Source: Chitinophaga pinensis
GTDB lineage: Bacteria > Bacteroidota > Bacteroidia > Chitinophagales > Chitinophagaceae
DNA: 47,566 nt
NCBI RefSeq assembly: GCF_007896845.1
Contig: NZ_VOHS01000042.1
Span: 1 to 47,566, forward strand
Direction: 5' to 3'
The notes below the pieces were generated by a model that searched no databases, had not been told where the DNA came from, and saw only the letters and a program-made list of their open reading frames with translations. The position numbers and the translations under genes were made by a program. Shown here piece after piece: positions 17,972 through 29,305 of the stretch (the stretch's first letter is position 1; every line of letters starts with the position of its first letter).

Positions 17972-20247
17972 TTAATAACACCTGACAGCAAACAATCCGG
18001 CCGGCGTATTTCCATGCGTCCCTTTCAGGTGAATGGTGAGTCTGCTGGTAACAACCGCTTCCTGCAGTACAATACGTTGTAACGAATGGTGATTATCTTT
18101 TACGCTTAGTATGGCTTCATTCTGGTCATTACAGATCACAAATGAATGCACACAAAACGGCATCGCTCTTTCAGGATGATGATAAATCACATTTTCCATC
18201 GGATGATCAAAATCAGTATCGAATACCAGTTCTATCTCGCGTATTGTCTTCTTTTCCGGCCAGCTGAGGGTCAGACGAGGATCATTATCCAGACTATCCG
18301 CTAACCAGATATTAGGCTGAAAACAGGCCGGTTGATTCCGTTCCGGACATTCGCAGCGCCAAATAGTGCTATTCCCTCCGGTATGTCAATAGCCAGATTT
18401 TTACCCGCCGGACGCCGTTCCGGGCACCAGAATTCAAATGCTTCCACACCTATATCCTCCGGTGGTGTTTGCGCACCATAATTGGATACAGCAGGATTTG
18501 TTTTATTGAATACGGTGAGAATACCACTAACCCGATCACTACTACTCCGCAAACGGATATTTTCATTCTGCATAAAACAGACAAATACATAATGATCTTC
18601 AGGAAGAAACGTATCAAAAGATACGAAAACTGCCTGCTGTCCCGGTTTCAGTGGAAGAGACAGTTCCTGCAATATCACATCAGGGGTATGATGCGATTGC
18701 CGGCTGCTGGTGCGCAATGATACCTGTAATACAGTTGCTTCCTTTACATCTGCATATACCGTCATTGATGGTATTTTGCCTGCTTGTAGCGGCAGTAGCT
18801 GCGCCATGGAAGCATCAAGAGAGATATAGTCCCCGTCAGCCTTTAAAGTACGTAACACGTATTCACTACTTGTAGTAATGACAGCGTCCTTCACCAGATC
18901 CTGTTCGTCCTGCACCATCAGTTGCGGGATATACTGTCCTGCCCTTAGTAAGGACAGCTGTAACAGCTTTAATTGTTCTTCCTCTAACAACTGACGTGGC
19001 TGCATATTATACCGGCGACACAACACGGCGGCCATACCGACGGCCTGTGCGCCACAGGCACTGGTACCCATTACCCTGCTCGAACCAAAAGCCACATGGG
19101 AGGCACTGATAATACGACCTGCCAGAAACAGATTGTTGATATTATGACTGTAGAGACATCTGTAAGGGATCTGGTAAACGCCTTTGCTATGCCACTGATT
19201 ACAGGCTGGTTTTTCGCTAAAGATACCATCTGCAGGATGCAGATCGATAGACCATCCTCCGTAGGCAACAGCGTCCGGATGTGTATTTTGCAGCACTATA
19301 TCCTGTTGACGCAACATATAGTCTCCTTCAAAACGTCTGCTTTCACGTTTACCGGGGATCTGTCCTACCCATTCCAGCGTCATGGTATCTGCTTCAGGGA
19401 ATAAGCCCGAATTCTTAATATGATTCCAGATTCCATACACCACTTTCCATAGTTCCCACTTGATGGTCTCCGTGTCATGTACCGTATCCAGCCGGCCACC
19501 ATATTCTATCCACCAGAACTGACAACCCTGATCCTGACTATTGATACGTCTGTAACGGGGAATTTCCGTAATATCTTTTAAAGCATAAGCCGGTGGCACA
19601 AAGGTGGTCGGACGGCCGGTATCTTTTGTATAGAAGTACAATGAATGACCCAGTAGTTCACCATATTCAGCTGTCGGAGCAAACTTCTCCCCAAACTCGC
19701 TTTCGCTTTCTGCGCCCATACGAAACGCCGCACCTGCCAGAAAAGCGACAATGCCATCTCCTGATGCATCACAAAATAAAGGCGCGCTTAATGCATACAG
19801 TGTACTGTTCTGACTACAGAAGGCCATTACTTCTTCTATGATATCAGCCGATTTCTTTTTCACTTCGAATACGGCTGTATTCAGCAAGAGACTGATATTA
19901 GGTTCACTGGTCACTTTTTCCAGTAAGATTGTATCGTAAATAAGTGGATTGCCATCAGGATTACGCCAGATATTTTCCGTCATGATCTCATCAACGACAC
20001 CACCTTCGCGGGCCCAGCGATTATTATTACCCATATGTGAAGTAGCGCCTAATACCCAGAGCCTTACTTCACTGGAAGAGTTGCCTCCTAATACGGGTCT
20101 GTCCTGTACCAATATGACCTTTATACCAGCACGGGCAGCGGTAATCGCACAACAAACCCCTGCCAGTCCGCCGCCTGTAACAATCAGATCTGCCTCATAG
20201 CGGAGTGTCTTTAATTGTCTTCCTTCACTGCCTTGTTCTTTCATCAT
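17972..20247 (-). CDS. FAD-dependent oxidoreductase (PF12831-like), one frameshift near the end
   Basis: About 758 residues after adding one base to the A4 run at 18320-18323; without it the frame ends at 18301 (SLISG), with it the protein continues FQPNIWLADSLDNDPRLTLSWPEKK and ends at 17972. The N-terminus has the Rossmann motif TGGGLAGVCCAITAARAG, then VQDRPVLGGNSSSEVR and ATSHMGNNNRWAREGG, typical of the family. FAD is also contacted by LFLAGRIISASHVAFGSSRVMGT. The C-terminal 250 residues are a beta-rich domain found in the sugar-linked members. No signal peptide is seen, so it is probably cytosolic. It overlaps the symporter gene by 23 bases. The substrate is unknown; oxidation or lyase chemistry on an imported sugar is a guess from context. 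Confidence 0.85.
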
Positions 20248-22017
20248 AAGCTTCGTTTTTTGATTCCCTGTTTTTCAGGTGATGGTGCGCATCACTATCT
20301 GTCTGAGGGATGTTATTTTGTAGCATGTATCCGGGTTGTTTACGCAGCTTCCGGGCAGCACGCAGCGGAATAATTGCCGTCAGCAGTACCACCGTTGCAA
20401 TCACTGCCACCAGTATATTTCCGCTGGCCGCCAGTAAACTGAGTATATATAACATCAGCGCAGTAAATGCCAGTGAAAATGCGATCACACGCAAACCGAA
20501 ATGGTTTTGTTTACGGATGGCTTCTTTTTCTGCTGCGGATTGTATCGCTGTTTCCTGTTGCTGCTGCAGGCGGAATAAACGGTATTCCACGTATTCCTTT
20601 GCCGGCTCTTTAGTGGCAATGACAAATTCATAGAATAACAATAGCAGGAAAGGTAATCCTACGCCCAGCAGCATTTCTTCTGAGCGGCTTAACTTTAGTG
20701 TCGTCAATACAGGTACCACCAGTTTAAACAAAAGGTTGATCAGCAGACTTGCACCTGAGATAATATAAGCGGCTTTTCCTGTCAGCTTTTTTGAAAACAA
20801 TGCCCACAATGGTGGCAACAGTGATGGGCCACCGGTAATAGCGGCAATACTTAGTACGACCTCAATCATCCCTCCTGCTGCGGGCACTAATAATGCAACG
20901 CCTATCATACCTATCCCCAGTAATAATCCTGACAGACGGGCCACACGGATCAACTGGCGATCGCTGGCGCCGGGATTGATCAATGCTTTATAAATATCAT
21001 TGGTGATGACGGCAGAAGTGACATTCAGAGTGGTATTGGCTGTAGCGGAAGTAGAAAAGTACATGCCGGTCAGCATCAGCCCCATGAGCCCCGGCGGTAA
21101 TACCAGTCTGCAGACCTGTAAATACGCATTTTCTGTATTCAACCCCGTCAATGAAGGATCTATACTGCGGTAGATCATAGGTGGCAGCATCCATATCACC
21201 GGACTAATCAGATATAATGCAGCAAATAAGAAAGCAACTTTCTTAGCTGATTTCGCGGAATCCACGCTGGTATATCGTTGCACAAAGGTCCAGTTGCCGC
21301 CGATATAGCTGATATGGTATAACGCAAATGCGACAATGAATCCAAAAGCATATTCTCCGTTGATAATATGAAAGAAATCGTCAGGTACCTGTTGCGTAAA
21401 CTTCTCCCAACCGCCTGCGGCATCGAGTGATAAAGGCAATACCATCAGCACTGCTGCTGTAAGAATGACAAACTGTAGAATATCTGTCACCATTACTGCC
21501 CACAGACCACCGATAGCGGTATACGCAATCATCATCAGTCCCAATACGATGGTACAGCTTGTCAAGGGAAACCCCAGCGATACGCTGACCAGTTTGGCGA
21601 CAGGATACAATACGGCGCCTTTATTGAACAGGGAAACCAGCAGAAATATATTGACATAAAATTTCTGTACCGGTGCACCGAGCCGCTGACGAATAAATTC
21701 TGCCGCTGTCAGAGCGCCTGTCCGCTTCCAGCGTGGGGCCAGCAGAAAGGCGGTGATAATTCCCCCGAGACACATGGTCCACTGAATAGTAACCGCTACG
21801 AAACCATATTTGTAAGCGATACTCCCCCACGCGACAAAAGTACCTGCTGAAAAAAAGCTCATAAAAAGGGAGAGACCACCGATAAACCAGGTACCGCTTC
21901 TCCACCGGCAAAAAAAGATTTCATGTTTCTGCCGGTACGGGCAAACAGCATCCCTATGATCAGTACGAAAGCTGAGAAAATGAATATAACCGTAGTATCT
22001 ATCGTTGATTTCATCAT
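20225..22017 (-). CDS. Sodium:solute symporter (SSS family), one frameshift near the start
   Basis: The start at 22017 (MMKSTIDTTVIFIFSAFVLIIGMLF) overlaps the stop of the preceding gene (ATGA). The frame breaks at SFFAGGEAVP; adding one base near 21888-21892 gives WFIGGLSLFMSFFSAGTFVAWG and a protein of about 597 residues. FFAGG...PWFIGGLSLFMSFFSAGTF is the family signature for the first helices. Thirteen or more membrane segments follow, including YTAIGGLWAVMVTDILQF, which is also diagnostic. A charged, glutamine-rich stretch (RLQQQQETAIQ) separates the last two helices. It should import a sugar or oligosaccharide product with sodium across the inner membrane for the co-encoded FAD enzyme. 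Confidence 0.92.
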
Positions 22018-24581
22018 AAGCTGAGCGCAATTATTTTCAGGCCATATGGCGGAATATGCACCTTCCATTGCTGACCGGATAGTGTTTCTTTTTCGATCTT
22101 TCCTGCTGCATCCAGCAGTGTTACCTGCCCTATTGCAGTGGCGGAAGTTTTGCCGGTGTTTATGGTGACTGTCGTCTCCTGTGATGCATCATCGTTATTC
22201 AGCAGGAGGATATAAGTTTCTCTTCCGGAAGTACTCCTTGCCATAAGATAATCTACCTGCGGATTATTAACCTGTAACAATCCATCCGGCATATACAGAT
22301 TTACCGGCTTCCCAAAAAGCTGTCCCGGCGCAAAACCGTAACAGGCATGCGGTCCGACTTTGGGAGTAACAAATCCTTTTGGAAAACTGATACCCATATT
22401 GCTGCGGAGGGAAACTTCGGATACAAGATAGTCTGTGAGTAATCCCACCTGCCACCACGCATGATGCGGATAAGGACCTGCGCCCTTATTCATTGCCCGC
22501 CAATAGTAGGACGCTACACTTGTGGCAGTATCAACAAAAGCATCCCGGCCAAGTACGGCGGCACGCGCCATATTGATAAAAAGAGAATCGTGTGTGAGGG
22601 AGAACAGGCGTACAAACATACCCGCATGACTGGCCAGCATAATCGGACCGTGTGAATTGGCTGATCCCAGACTACCACCATGTTCGAAACTCAATCCGGC
22701 CTGACTGATCTGCCAGTCAGCCCATTCCTGTCCGTTGACTGTTTTTCTCGCGGTGGAAGGAACCGGATGTGTGTAAATGGAGGCCGTATAAATTCTTGCA
22801 GCTGTGATAGCGGCCTTTTTATACTTTTCATCACCACAACTTTCATAGAGATCAAGTAAGGCCTGTACGGTCTGACCGGTTGCGAAATCTGCCACAAAAC
22901 GGGCATCTCCGCATACACCGAGAAAACTGCCTTTACTGACGCCTTCCCGGATCAGCCAGTCTGCACCTTTCCGGGCAGCTGTCAGGTACTTTTCATCTTT
23001 CAATATCCGGTATGCGACCAGCAATCCGTAAAAGGTGGGCCGCAGATCCGGAATATCCGTAAAAACAGCTTTTGTACTGCTGCCGTCATATCCTACCTCC
23101 CAGTGACCGTCTTCATGCTGCCATTCCAGTAATTTATCCGCCCCGAGTCTGAGGCGTGCCAGCAAGGCATCGTCTTTGGGCTGAAACAGGAGGATATTAC
23201 CGATATCCAGCATCGTGTAGTAGGTCAGTGCCACCGGTTCCACATAAGTGCCCCATTCCTCCGTAAAACGCTGTTTTTTCCAAAGGTAGTATTGTCCGAC
23301 AGCGGCCCCCTGAAAAAAGCCGGGTTCCGCCTGTTGCTGTACGAGTTTGAAATTACGTGCTGCCGGTAGTCTTTGGTGTAGTAAAGTAGTATCTCCGGTG
23401 ATGGTAGCCAGCATCCACATAGCACCGTAATCAGAGTTTTTCATGGCATCCCCTCCTGAACCGACGACACCACCCAGATAGGACTGTGCACCTATTTTTA
23501 AACCTTTGTAGTCGAAAGTCTTCCACATGGAAGTACTGTCGTCATCCAGATAATGCAATATGGACAGGATCCTGTCGGAGAGTGACTGCCGGGTCGTCTT
23601 CAGTTGCAGAAAATCTGCAAAGCGATAGACGTCGTTCACGGCATGCTGATACACGGTGTACCAGTCTGTTGCCTGTACGGTATACCGGAAAGAGAAAGAA
23701 CGTTTTTCTCCCGGCTGCATATAGGAACCTGATTCTCCTAATACGGGATGATAGGCGACCGGTGTAAAGCGACCTTCCCTGTCCATGACAGACAAGCCCA
23801 GTTTCCATTGCTGATGAGTATAATGGTCGTTCTCCCATGGATCGCGACCGGTGCCGGGAGCGGGAATGACAGCCATTGTGATACCCTGTGTGCTTATCAG
23901 CGGACTTAATGTACTCGCGGTACGTTCACGGAAGATGACCGGTTTATCCGGGATTCCCTGTCCGTAGCCATAGCTTAGCACCAGATCATGCTGTACCGTG
24001 GAACTTTGAAAATATCCCGGTATCATCGCATATGCAGGTTCGTCATTATTTACGGTCGCCAAAGCAGGCGTAGCGATAGCATAATAACCTGCTTTCCGGG
24101 CGGTGAAAGTGATATTGACCAGTATATCATGTTGATACTGTTTATCCAGTTGCCACACGGCGTTCAATTCCCCGTAGGGGGAAACATGACGAAAGATCAG
24201 TACACCGGCAGGCGTTTGCTGTACCTGTTCAGGATAAAAAGCAAGCGGTGTACCCGCTGTATTCATATTAACGGGACGCAGGTTATCTTCCCAGTTCTTT
24301 ACCAGATAGCGATAATCTGCCAGAGAGAAGCCACCGGGATGCGTATTGGCCAGCTGCATATCGGGTATACTGTCTGGTTTATCAGCACTGTACAGCAGCA
24401 GATATTTTCCTGACGGGTGCAACAACGTCTTTCCATCTGTGCGGATACCTGCCAGTTGATAACCGTCTTTGGCACGAGTCCATTCCAGCAGCAGCTTTTC
24501 ATTCTGCAGTTTTAACTGAGCGGAGACAGTCTGCACACACAGTATCAGAGCCATGCTATAGCATATTCCTTTCAATCGCAT
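22014..24581 (-). CDS. Large secreted alpha/alpha-toroid glycan enzyme (glycoside hydrolase or lyase-like)
   Basis: 855 residues, intact, with a signal peptide (MRLKGICYSMALILCVQTVSA). The N-terminal 320 residues look beta-rich (sugar-binding supersandwich-like), the middle from about 330 to 720 is helical with repeats such as YTMLDIGNILLF, LRLGADKLLEWQHEDGHWEVGY, FYGLLVAYRILKDEKYLTAARKGADWL and ALLDLYESCGDEKYKKAA, the pattern of an alpha/alpha toroid, and the end is a small beta domain (YILLLNNDDASQETTVTINTG). Such toroids occur in GH and PL families acting on uronic-acid polymers, but I cannot name the family. It lies between SusD and the symporter in one operon, so it probably acts on the polymer in the periplasm. 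Confidence 0.7.
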   Translation of the reverse strand: MRLKGICYSMALILCVQTVSAQLKLQNEKLLLEWTRAKDGYQLAGIRTDGKTLLHPSGKYLLLYSADKPDSIPDMQLANTHPGGFSLADYRYLVKNWEDNLRPVNMNTAGTPLAFYPEQVQQTPAGVLIFRHVSPYGELNAVWQLDKQYQHDILVNITFTARKAGYYAIATPALATVNNDEPAYAMIPGYFQSSTVQHDLVLSYGYGQGIPDKPVIFRERTASTLSPLISTQGITMAVIPAPGTGRDPWENDHYTHQQWKLGLSVMDREGRFTPVAYHPVLGESGSYMQPGEKRSFSFRYTVQATDWYTVYQHAVNDVYRFADFLQLKTTRQSLSDRILSILHYLDDDSTSMWKTFDYKGLKIGAQSYLGGVVGSGGDAMKNSDYGAMWMLATITGDTTLLHQRLPAARNFKLVQQQAEPGFFQGAAVGQYYLWKKQRFTEEWGTYVEPVALTYYTMLDIGNILLFQPKDDALLARLRLGADKLLEWQHEDGHWEVGYDGSSTKAVFTDIPDLRPTFYGLLVAYRILKDEKYLTAARKGADWLIREGVSKGSFLGVCGDARFVADFATGQTVQALLDLYESCGDEKYKKAAITAARIYTASIYTHPVPSTARKTVNGQEWADWQISQAGLSFEHGGSLGSANSHGPIMLASHAGMFVRLFSLTHDSLFINMARAAVLGRDAFVDTATSVASYYWRAMNKGAGPYPHHAWWQVGLLTDYLVSEVSLRSNMGISFPKGFVTPKVGPHACYGFAPGQLFGKPVNLYMPDGLLQVNNPQVDYLMARSTSGRETYILLLNNDDASQETTVTINTGKTSATAIGQVTLLDAAGKIEKETLSGQQWKVHIPPYGLKIIALSL

Positions 24582-24605
24582 ACCTGTTCTTTTACTGTTA
24601 ACTGA

Positions 24606-26095
24606 TTATTTCCATGCAGGATTCTGTTCCAGCAGGTTATTAGCATTTACTTCGTTCTGAGGGATGGGGAAATATTGGTTACGCGGCTGTGGACTGCGCG
24701 TCTTGTACACATCATTGACTGCCGGCGGTACCATCTGACGGAACGTATTGGTACGGGACAGGTCATACCAGCGATCCCCCTCTGCATACAATTCCCAGCT
24801 ACGCTCCTGCAATACAGCAGCTATAAAATCATCTTTACCCAATCCGGCTGCCAATTCGTCGAGTCCGGCTCTTGCTCTTACCGTATTAATATACTGATAA
24901 GCGATGGCAGATGCACCATTATTCTTGCTTCGGCTTCAGCCGCGATCAGGTATACATCCGCCACCCGCAGGATCGGGATATTCGTAGCATGACTACCACC
25001 ATTGGAATTTTTATCCGCATACTTCCTGACGAGCACTCCCTGTTTAGTGATAGGTGTAATAGCCGCCTGATGGATGATCACACCCTGCTTATTGCTGTAA
25101 CTGGTATCCATGAGTTGCCGGCGTTTATCTTTCGGATCGAATGAGTCAAAGAAAGACTGGTAAGCGAAAGCAGAACCATAGGAAGTATTTCCATAAGCCG
25201 GAGCGGCACTGTTTGGCGGACCGTACAGACTCATGATCTGAGAACTACGCCCGTTGACGATAGATTCTGCTTCAAAGGCCCAGAGGTTTTCCCTTCTGGC
25301 CGCATCTTCTTTAGTCACATCGTATACATCCAGCACATTGTCGAGTAAGCCGACACCGGAAGCACTGGTCAATACTACTTTTGCTTCCTGTAATGCCAGT
25401 GCCCAATCTTCTCCATACAAGGCTGCTTTGGCATGGAGTGCCGCAGCGGCTTCTTTACAGGGACGACCTTTTACGAGAGATGCACTATACGCAGGCAGCG
25501 CAGCTTCTGCGGAATCGAGATCTGCGTAGATCTGTTTGTAGATATCTGCTTTTACACTTTTGCCAACATATGCATCTTCAATGGTCTGACTGGGTTTTGT
25601 TCTGACAACAATATCACCAAAGTTCTTTGTGAGAAACCAATGATAGAATGCCCGCATAAAATAAGCCTCACCGAAGATCTGGCGTTTGCGGGTTTCATTG
25701 CTCATGTTTGTCTGCGGCAATTTCATCAACAACCAGTTCGCATTTTCAATACCGGAATAACAATTATTCCAGATATCAACCGGTGATTCATTCGTCCGGC
25801 TGTAACTGGCAGCAGCACTATACTGCGGATCAAAACTGAACAAGGTATAAGTATCCCGTCCGACTACAGGTCTCGGGTAAATCTGGTCAGCACTGAAATC
25901 AGGCACGATGAGTGCGGAGGGGCCCGCATAGAGATCGGCCAGTTCAGTATATACAGCTGCTAAAGCAGCTTCTGCATCTTCCGCAGTTTTATAGAAATTA
26001 TCTGTATAGATCGAGGAATAAGGCGTTTCTTCCAGTTTACTACAGGAGCACACCAATGCAAGCAGCATAAAGCTATATGGGAATATTTTTTTCAT
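24606..26095 (-). CDS. SusD/RagB-type lipoprotein, one frameshift
   Basis: Adding one T in the AATAAT region near 24919-24922 joins YLIAAEAEARI to NGASAIAYQYINTVRARAGLDEL and gives about 496 residues. The lipobox is in MLLALVCSC. The N-terminal SusD-like part has FYKTAEDAEAALAAVYTEL and IFGEAYFMRAFYHWFLTKNFGDIVV; the C-terminal RagB part has RVADVYLIAAEAEAR, LQERSWELYAEGDRWYDLSR and PIPQNEVNANNLLEQNPAW, the usual end. It should sit on the cell surface and bind the glycan for the SusC encoded 21 bases upstream. Confidence 0.93.
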
Positions 26096-26116
26096 GTCAG
26101 ATAGTTTAAGATGAGA

Positions 26117-29100
26117 TCAGAATGCTACCTGCAGACCGAGCAGGAAGGAACGGGCGGTGGGATATACCAGGTTATCTACCCCTATCTGTTTATTGGAATT
26201 ACCGAAGGTGTTTACTTCCGGATCATAACCCGTATAATCCGTCAGAGTAAACAGGTTATTGGCACTGACATAGACCCTTGCCGAGCTGATATGATTGATC
26301 TTCGGCAGCCGATATCCAAGGGTCACATTTTTACAGCGCAGGAAGGAACCATCTTCCATAAAGCGATCACTCAAAGGCAATCTGCCACCCTGAAAACCGC
26401 TTACGTATTCATTATCGGGATTATCGGGAGACCATCGGTTGACCAATGCCTTGTACATGTTCCTGCCACCCAATGGATTTTCAAAGGTATAGCGGATCAG
26501 GTTGTATACTTTGTTGCCCTGTACACCGGAGAAGAAGGCGCTGCAATCAAAGTTTTTATAACTCAGATTGGTAGAGAAACCATAGATAAAAGACGGATTG
26601 GCATTACCTACAATTGTCTGGTCAACGGCACTGATCACACCATCCTTGTTAAGGTCACGTACTTTCACACCACCGACACGGCTACCGGAACCTTCGAGCA
26701 CGGTTTCACCCGTCTGATAAATACCATCAAAAACGTACGTCTTGAACAAAGCCAGTGGCTGGCCTACCTGCATGACCTGATAATTGCTCACTGAATATTC
26801 TGAAAGGCCATCTGCCAGTGACAGGAGTTTATTTCTGTTGAAAGAGATATTACCTGCCAATGACCATTTTACTGCTTTATCCAGTATAATCGCATCCATG
26901 GAAAACTCCAGTCCTTTATTTTCCATACTGGCGAAATTGCCGGTCACCTCACTATAGCCGGATGATCCGGGGAGTATTTTCACAAACAACAGGTCGTCTG
27001 TTTTCTTGTGATAGATATCTGCTGTCACATTTACACGATCATTCCAGAGACCAAGGTCAAACCCGAAATCGGCCTGTAAGGAACGTTCCCATTTCAGGTC
27101 CCTGTTGGCGATACCGGTAGGACGGATACCAATAACCGGGTTGTGGTCAAAATAGTAATTGCCGGAAGTCCCTTGTAGTGAAAGTGATTTATAAGCATCA
27201 ATGGCGCCGGCATTACCAGTAAGACCATAACTGAATCTGAGTTTCAGATTACTGACACCCGACATGCCTTTCATGAAAGGCTCTTCAGAGGCACGCCATG
27301 CGATAGCGGCAGCAGGAAAGAAACCATATTTATTGTTAGCACCGAATTTTGTAGAACCATCTACACGGGCAATCAGATCCAGCAGGTATTTATCACGAAA
27401 GCCGTAGTTGATACGTCCCATATAAGAGTCCAGCCGGTCTTTGGAGCGACTGCTGGTGACTGTTCTTTCTGTGGCCAGCTGTACGGCTTCGTTAGCCGTG
27501 GCATCATTGGGGAATTTGCTGGCGTTGATAGTATTGGAATTTGAATTGTTACTCTGTGTCGCAAATACACCCGTCACTTTCAATGCATGTTCTTTGGCGA
27601 TACGCGTCTCGTAAGTGATGATACTTTCATGAAGTAAAACAACATTATTGGAATTGGTCTTTGAAGCAGCCCCACCACCACCAGCGAGATCACCTGTATT
27701 CATAATCGCACGCGGAGAATAGTAATCCGCCAATGTACCAGATAATACCGGATTGAAGTTCGCACGGTAGGTTAAACCTTTGAACGGACTGATCTCTGCA
27801 TAGATATTTCCCAATGTTCTGTTGATCTTATCTCTGTTCAGTATCATCGACAGACCTATCGGATTCACTACTTCCCGATATCTGCCATTCATTTGATCTC
27901 CGAAGGGGAATATACTACCATCGGGTCTATAGGGTGCTAATGTAGGCGGAGCACCCATTGCAGCACCCAGCATACTACCCGTCACAGCGCCGGCGTCTAT
28001 ACTGGTGGAGCCGGCTGGCACTGCATTATTGACCACATAACTGGTAAACATACTCGCACCCACTCTGAGCAGATTGTTGACACGGTGATCGAAGTTCAAC
28101 CGGAAGGAATAACGGGTAAAATCAGAACTAAGGATGATACCATCCTGTTTGAAATAGTTGCCTGACATGGCGAACTGCGTTTTTTCAGAACCACCCGCAA
28201 TTGTTACCTGATGATTCTGCATCGGTGCATCACGGAATATTTTATCCTGCCAGTCTACGCCTTCACCTAAGGCAGCAGGGTTTTCATATACATTCGTTTT
28301 ATAGATCTCATTTTCGAGTGCGGCAAATTCGGCGGCATTCATCATATCCATCCGTTTTGTCGTACGTTGTACACCGTAGTAGCCGTCATAACTAACGACC
28401 GTCTTCCCTGACTTACCACGCTTAGTGGTGATCAACACGACACCATTCGCACCACGGGCGCCATAGATAGCCGTTGCAGAAGCGTCTTTCAGCACAGCAA
28501 CAGATTCAATATCATTGGGATTGATAATAGACAGGGAGCTGATGTCATTCACACCACCGGAGTTGGATAATTGTACACCATCAACTACATAGAGCGGTTC
28601 GGAGGTACCATTGATGGAGTTAACACCTCTGATACGCATACTGATGTTTCCACCGGGAGCAGCGGAGTTCTGCGTGATCTGTACTCCAGATACACGCCCC
28701 TGCAAACCTTGCACAACGTTGGAGATAGGCGTCTGTTTAAGATCGGCGGTCTTCACTGAAGTAATAGCACCAGCGACGTTGGCTTTCTGCTGCGTACCAT
28801 ATCCCACTACCACCACTTCATCCAGCTCTTTCTTTCCTGATTGTAATACTACATCAAGCTGGCTTTTCCCTTCAAGCGCTACTTCCTGTGTGGCATAACC
28901 GGTGAATGTAAATACCAGAGTGGCAGCTGCCTGTTTAAGCTGTAAGGTATAAGTGCCATCCGGCCCTGAAACTGCTCCTGTAGCAGCACCTTTGACCCTG
29001 ACAGTGACGCCGGGTAATGCCTCCCCGTTATCAGCACTGGTGATGCGGCCTTTCACCGTCAGCTGCTGCGAAAAACAAAGTATTGGGATGAGCAGTATTG

Positions 29101-29137
29101 GGAAAATTCCCAATAGTTGGAATAAACGTTTTTTCAT
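26117..29137 (-). CDS. SusC/RagA-type TonB-dependent receptor
   Basis: 1006 residues, intact. Signal peptide (MKKRLFQLLGIFPILLIPILCFS), carboxypeptidase-like regulatory domain (about 27-105: TVKGRITSADNGEALPGVTVRVKG, GTYTLQL, LVFTFTGYATQEV), TonB box DEVVVVGYGTQ, plug (VVQGLQGRVSGVQI, EPLYVVDGVQLS, IESVAVLKDASATAIYGARGANGVVLITTK) and a barrel ending LLGLQVAF. There is no STN domain, so it should not signal to a sigma factor; control is more likely by the divergent LacI protein. One of three copies of the presumed LacI operator lies inside its signal-peptide codons (29097-29114). It is the first gene of the six-gene locus. Confidence 0.96.
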   Translation of the reverse strand: MKKRLFQLLGIFPILLIPILCFSQQLTVKGRITSADNGEALPGVTVRVKGAATGAVSGPDGTYTLQLKQAAATLVFTFTGYATQEVALEGKSQLDVVLQSGKKELDEVVVVGYGTQQKANVAGAITSVKTADLKQTPISNVVQGLQGRVSGVQITQNSAAPGGNISMRIRGVNSINGTSEPLYVVDGVQLSNSGGVNDISSLSIINPNDIESVAVLKDASATAIYGARGANGVVLITTKRGKSGKTVVSYDGYYGVQRTTKRMDMMNAAEFAALENEIYKTNVYENPAALGEGVDWQDKIFRDAPMQNHQVTIAGGSEKTQFAMSGNYFKQDGIILSSDFTRYSFRLNFDHRVNNLLRVGASMFTSYVVNNAVPAGSTSIDAGAVTGSMLGAAMGAPPTLAPYRPDGSIFPFGDQMNGRYREVVNPIGLSMILNRDKINRTLGNIYAEISPFKGLTYRANFNPVLSGTLADYYSPRAIMNTGDLAGGGGAASKTNSNNVVLLHESIITYETRIAKEHALKVTGVFATQSNNSNSNTINASKFPNDATANEAVQLATERTVTSSRSKDRLDSYMGRINYGFRDKYLLDLIARVDGSTKFGANNKYGFFPAAAIAWRASEEPFMKGMSGVSNLKLRFSYGLTGNAGAIDAYKSLSLQGTSGNYYFDHNPVIGIRPTGIANRDLKWERSLQADFGFDLGLWNDRVNVTADIYHKKTDDLLFVKILPGSSGYSEVTGNFASMENKGLEFSMDAIILDKAVKWSLAGNISFNRNKLLSLADGLSEYSVSNYQVMQVGQPLALFKTYVFDGIYQTGETVLEGSGSRVGGVKVRDLNKDGVISAVDQTIVGNANPSFIYGFSTNLSYKNFDCSAFFSGVQGNKVYNLIRYTFENPLGGRNMYKALVNRWSPDNPDNEYVSGFQGGRLPLSDRFMEDGSFLRCKNVTLGYRLPKINHISSARVYVSANNLFTLTDYTGYDPEVNTFGNSNKQIGVDNLVYPTARSFLLGLQVAF
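29097..29114. promoter_or_regulatory. Presumed LacI operator copy 3, inside the SusC signal-peptide codons
   Basis: ATTGGGAAAATTCCCAAT is an 18-base inverted repeat with the same TGGGA-N4-TCCCA core as the two sites upstream of the lacI-like gene. It lies about 24 bases inside the SusC coding sequence, where a bound repressor would block transcription. Confidence 0.55.
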
Positions 29138-29287
29138 AACTGTGGTAATTGGTGTTAAAGCCGGGTTGAATAATATATCATCTGAATGCTTTGACTACCG
29201 GCGGATATATGCAACATGGAATTCTAAACTGCTTCAAATTTTCACAAACAAATTGATGAGACAAAACATTTTTACAAGTTTTTTTTA

Positions 29288-29301
29288 TGGGAACGGTCCC
29301 A
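29288..29301. promoter_or_regulatory. Presumed LacI operator copy 1
   Basis: TGGGAACGGTCCCA: arms TGGGA and TCCCA around ACGG, with the central CG common in LacI-family operators. Its centre is 20 bases from that of copy 2, two helical turns. Confidence 0.65.
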
Positions 29302-29305
29302 ATTC

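Noticed and set aside
26111..26794. 227-residue plus-strand frame
   Set aside because: Antisense shadow of the C-terminal part of the second SusC; no recognisable domain.
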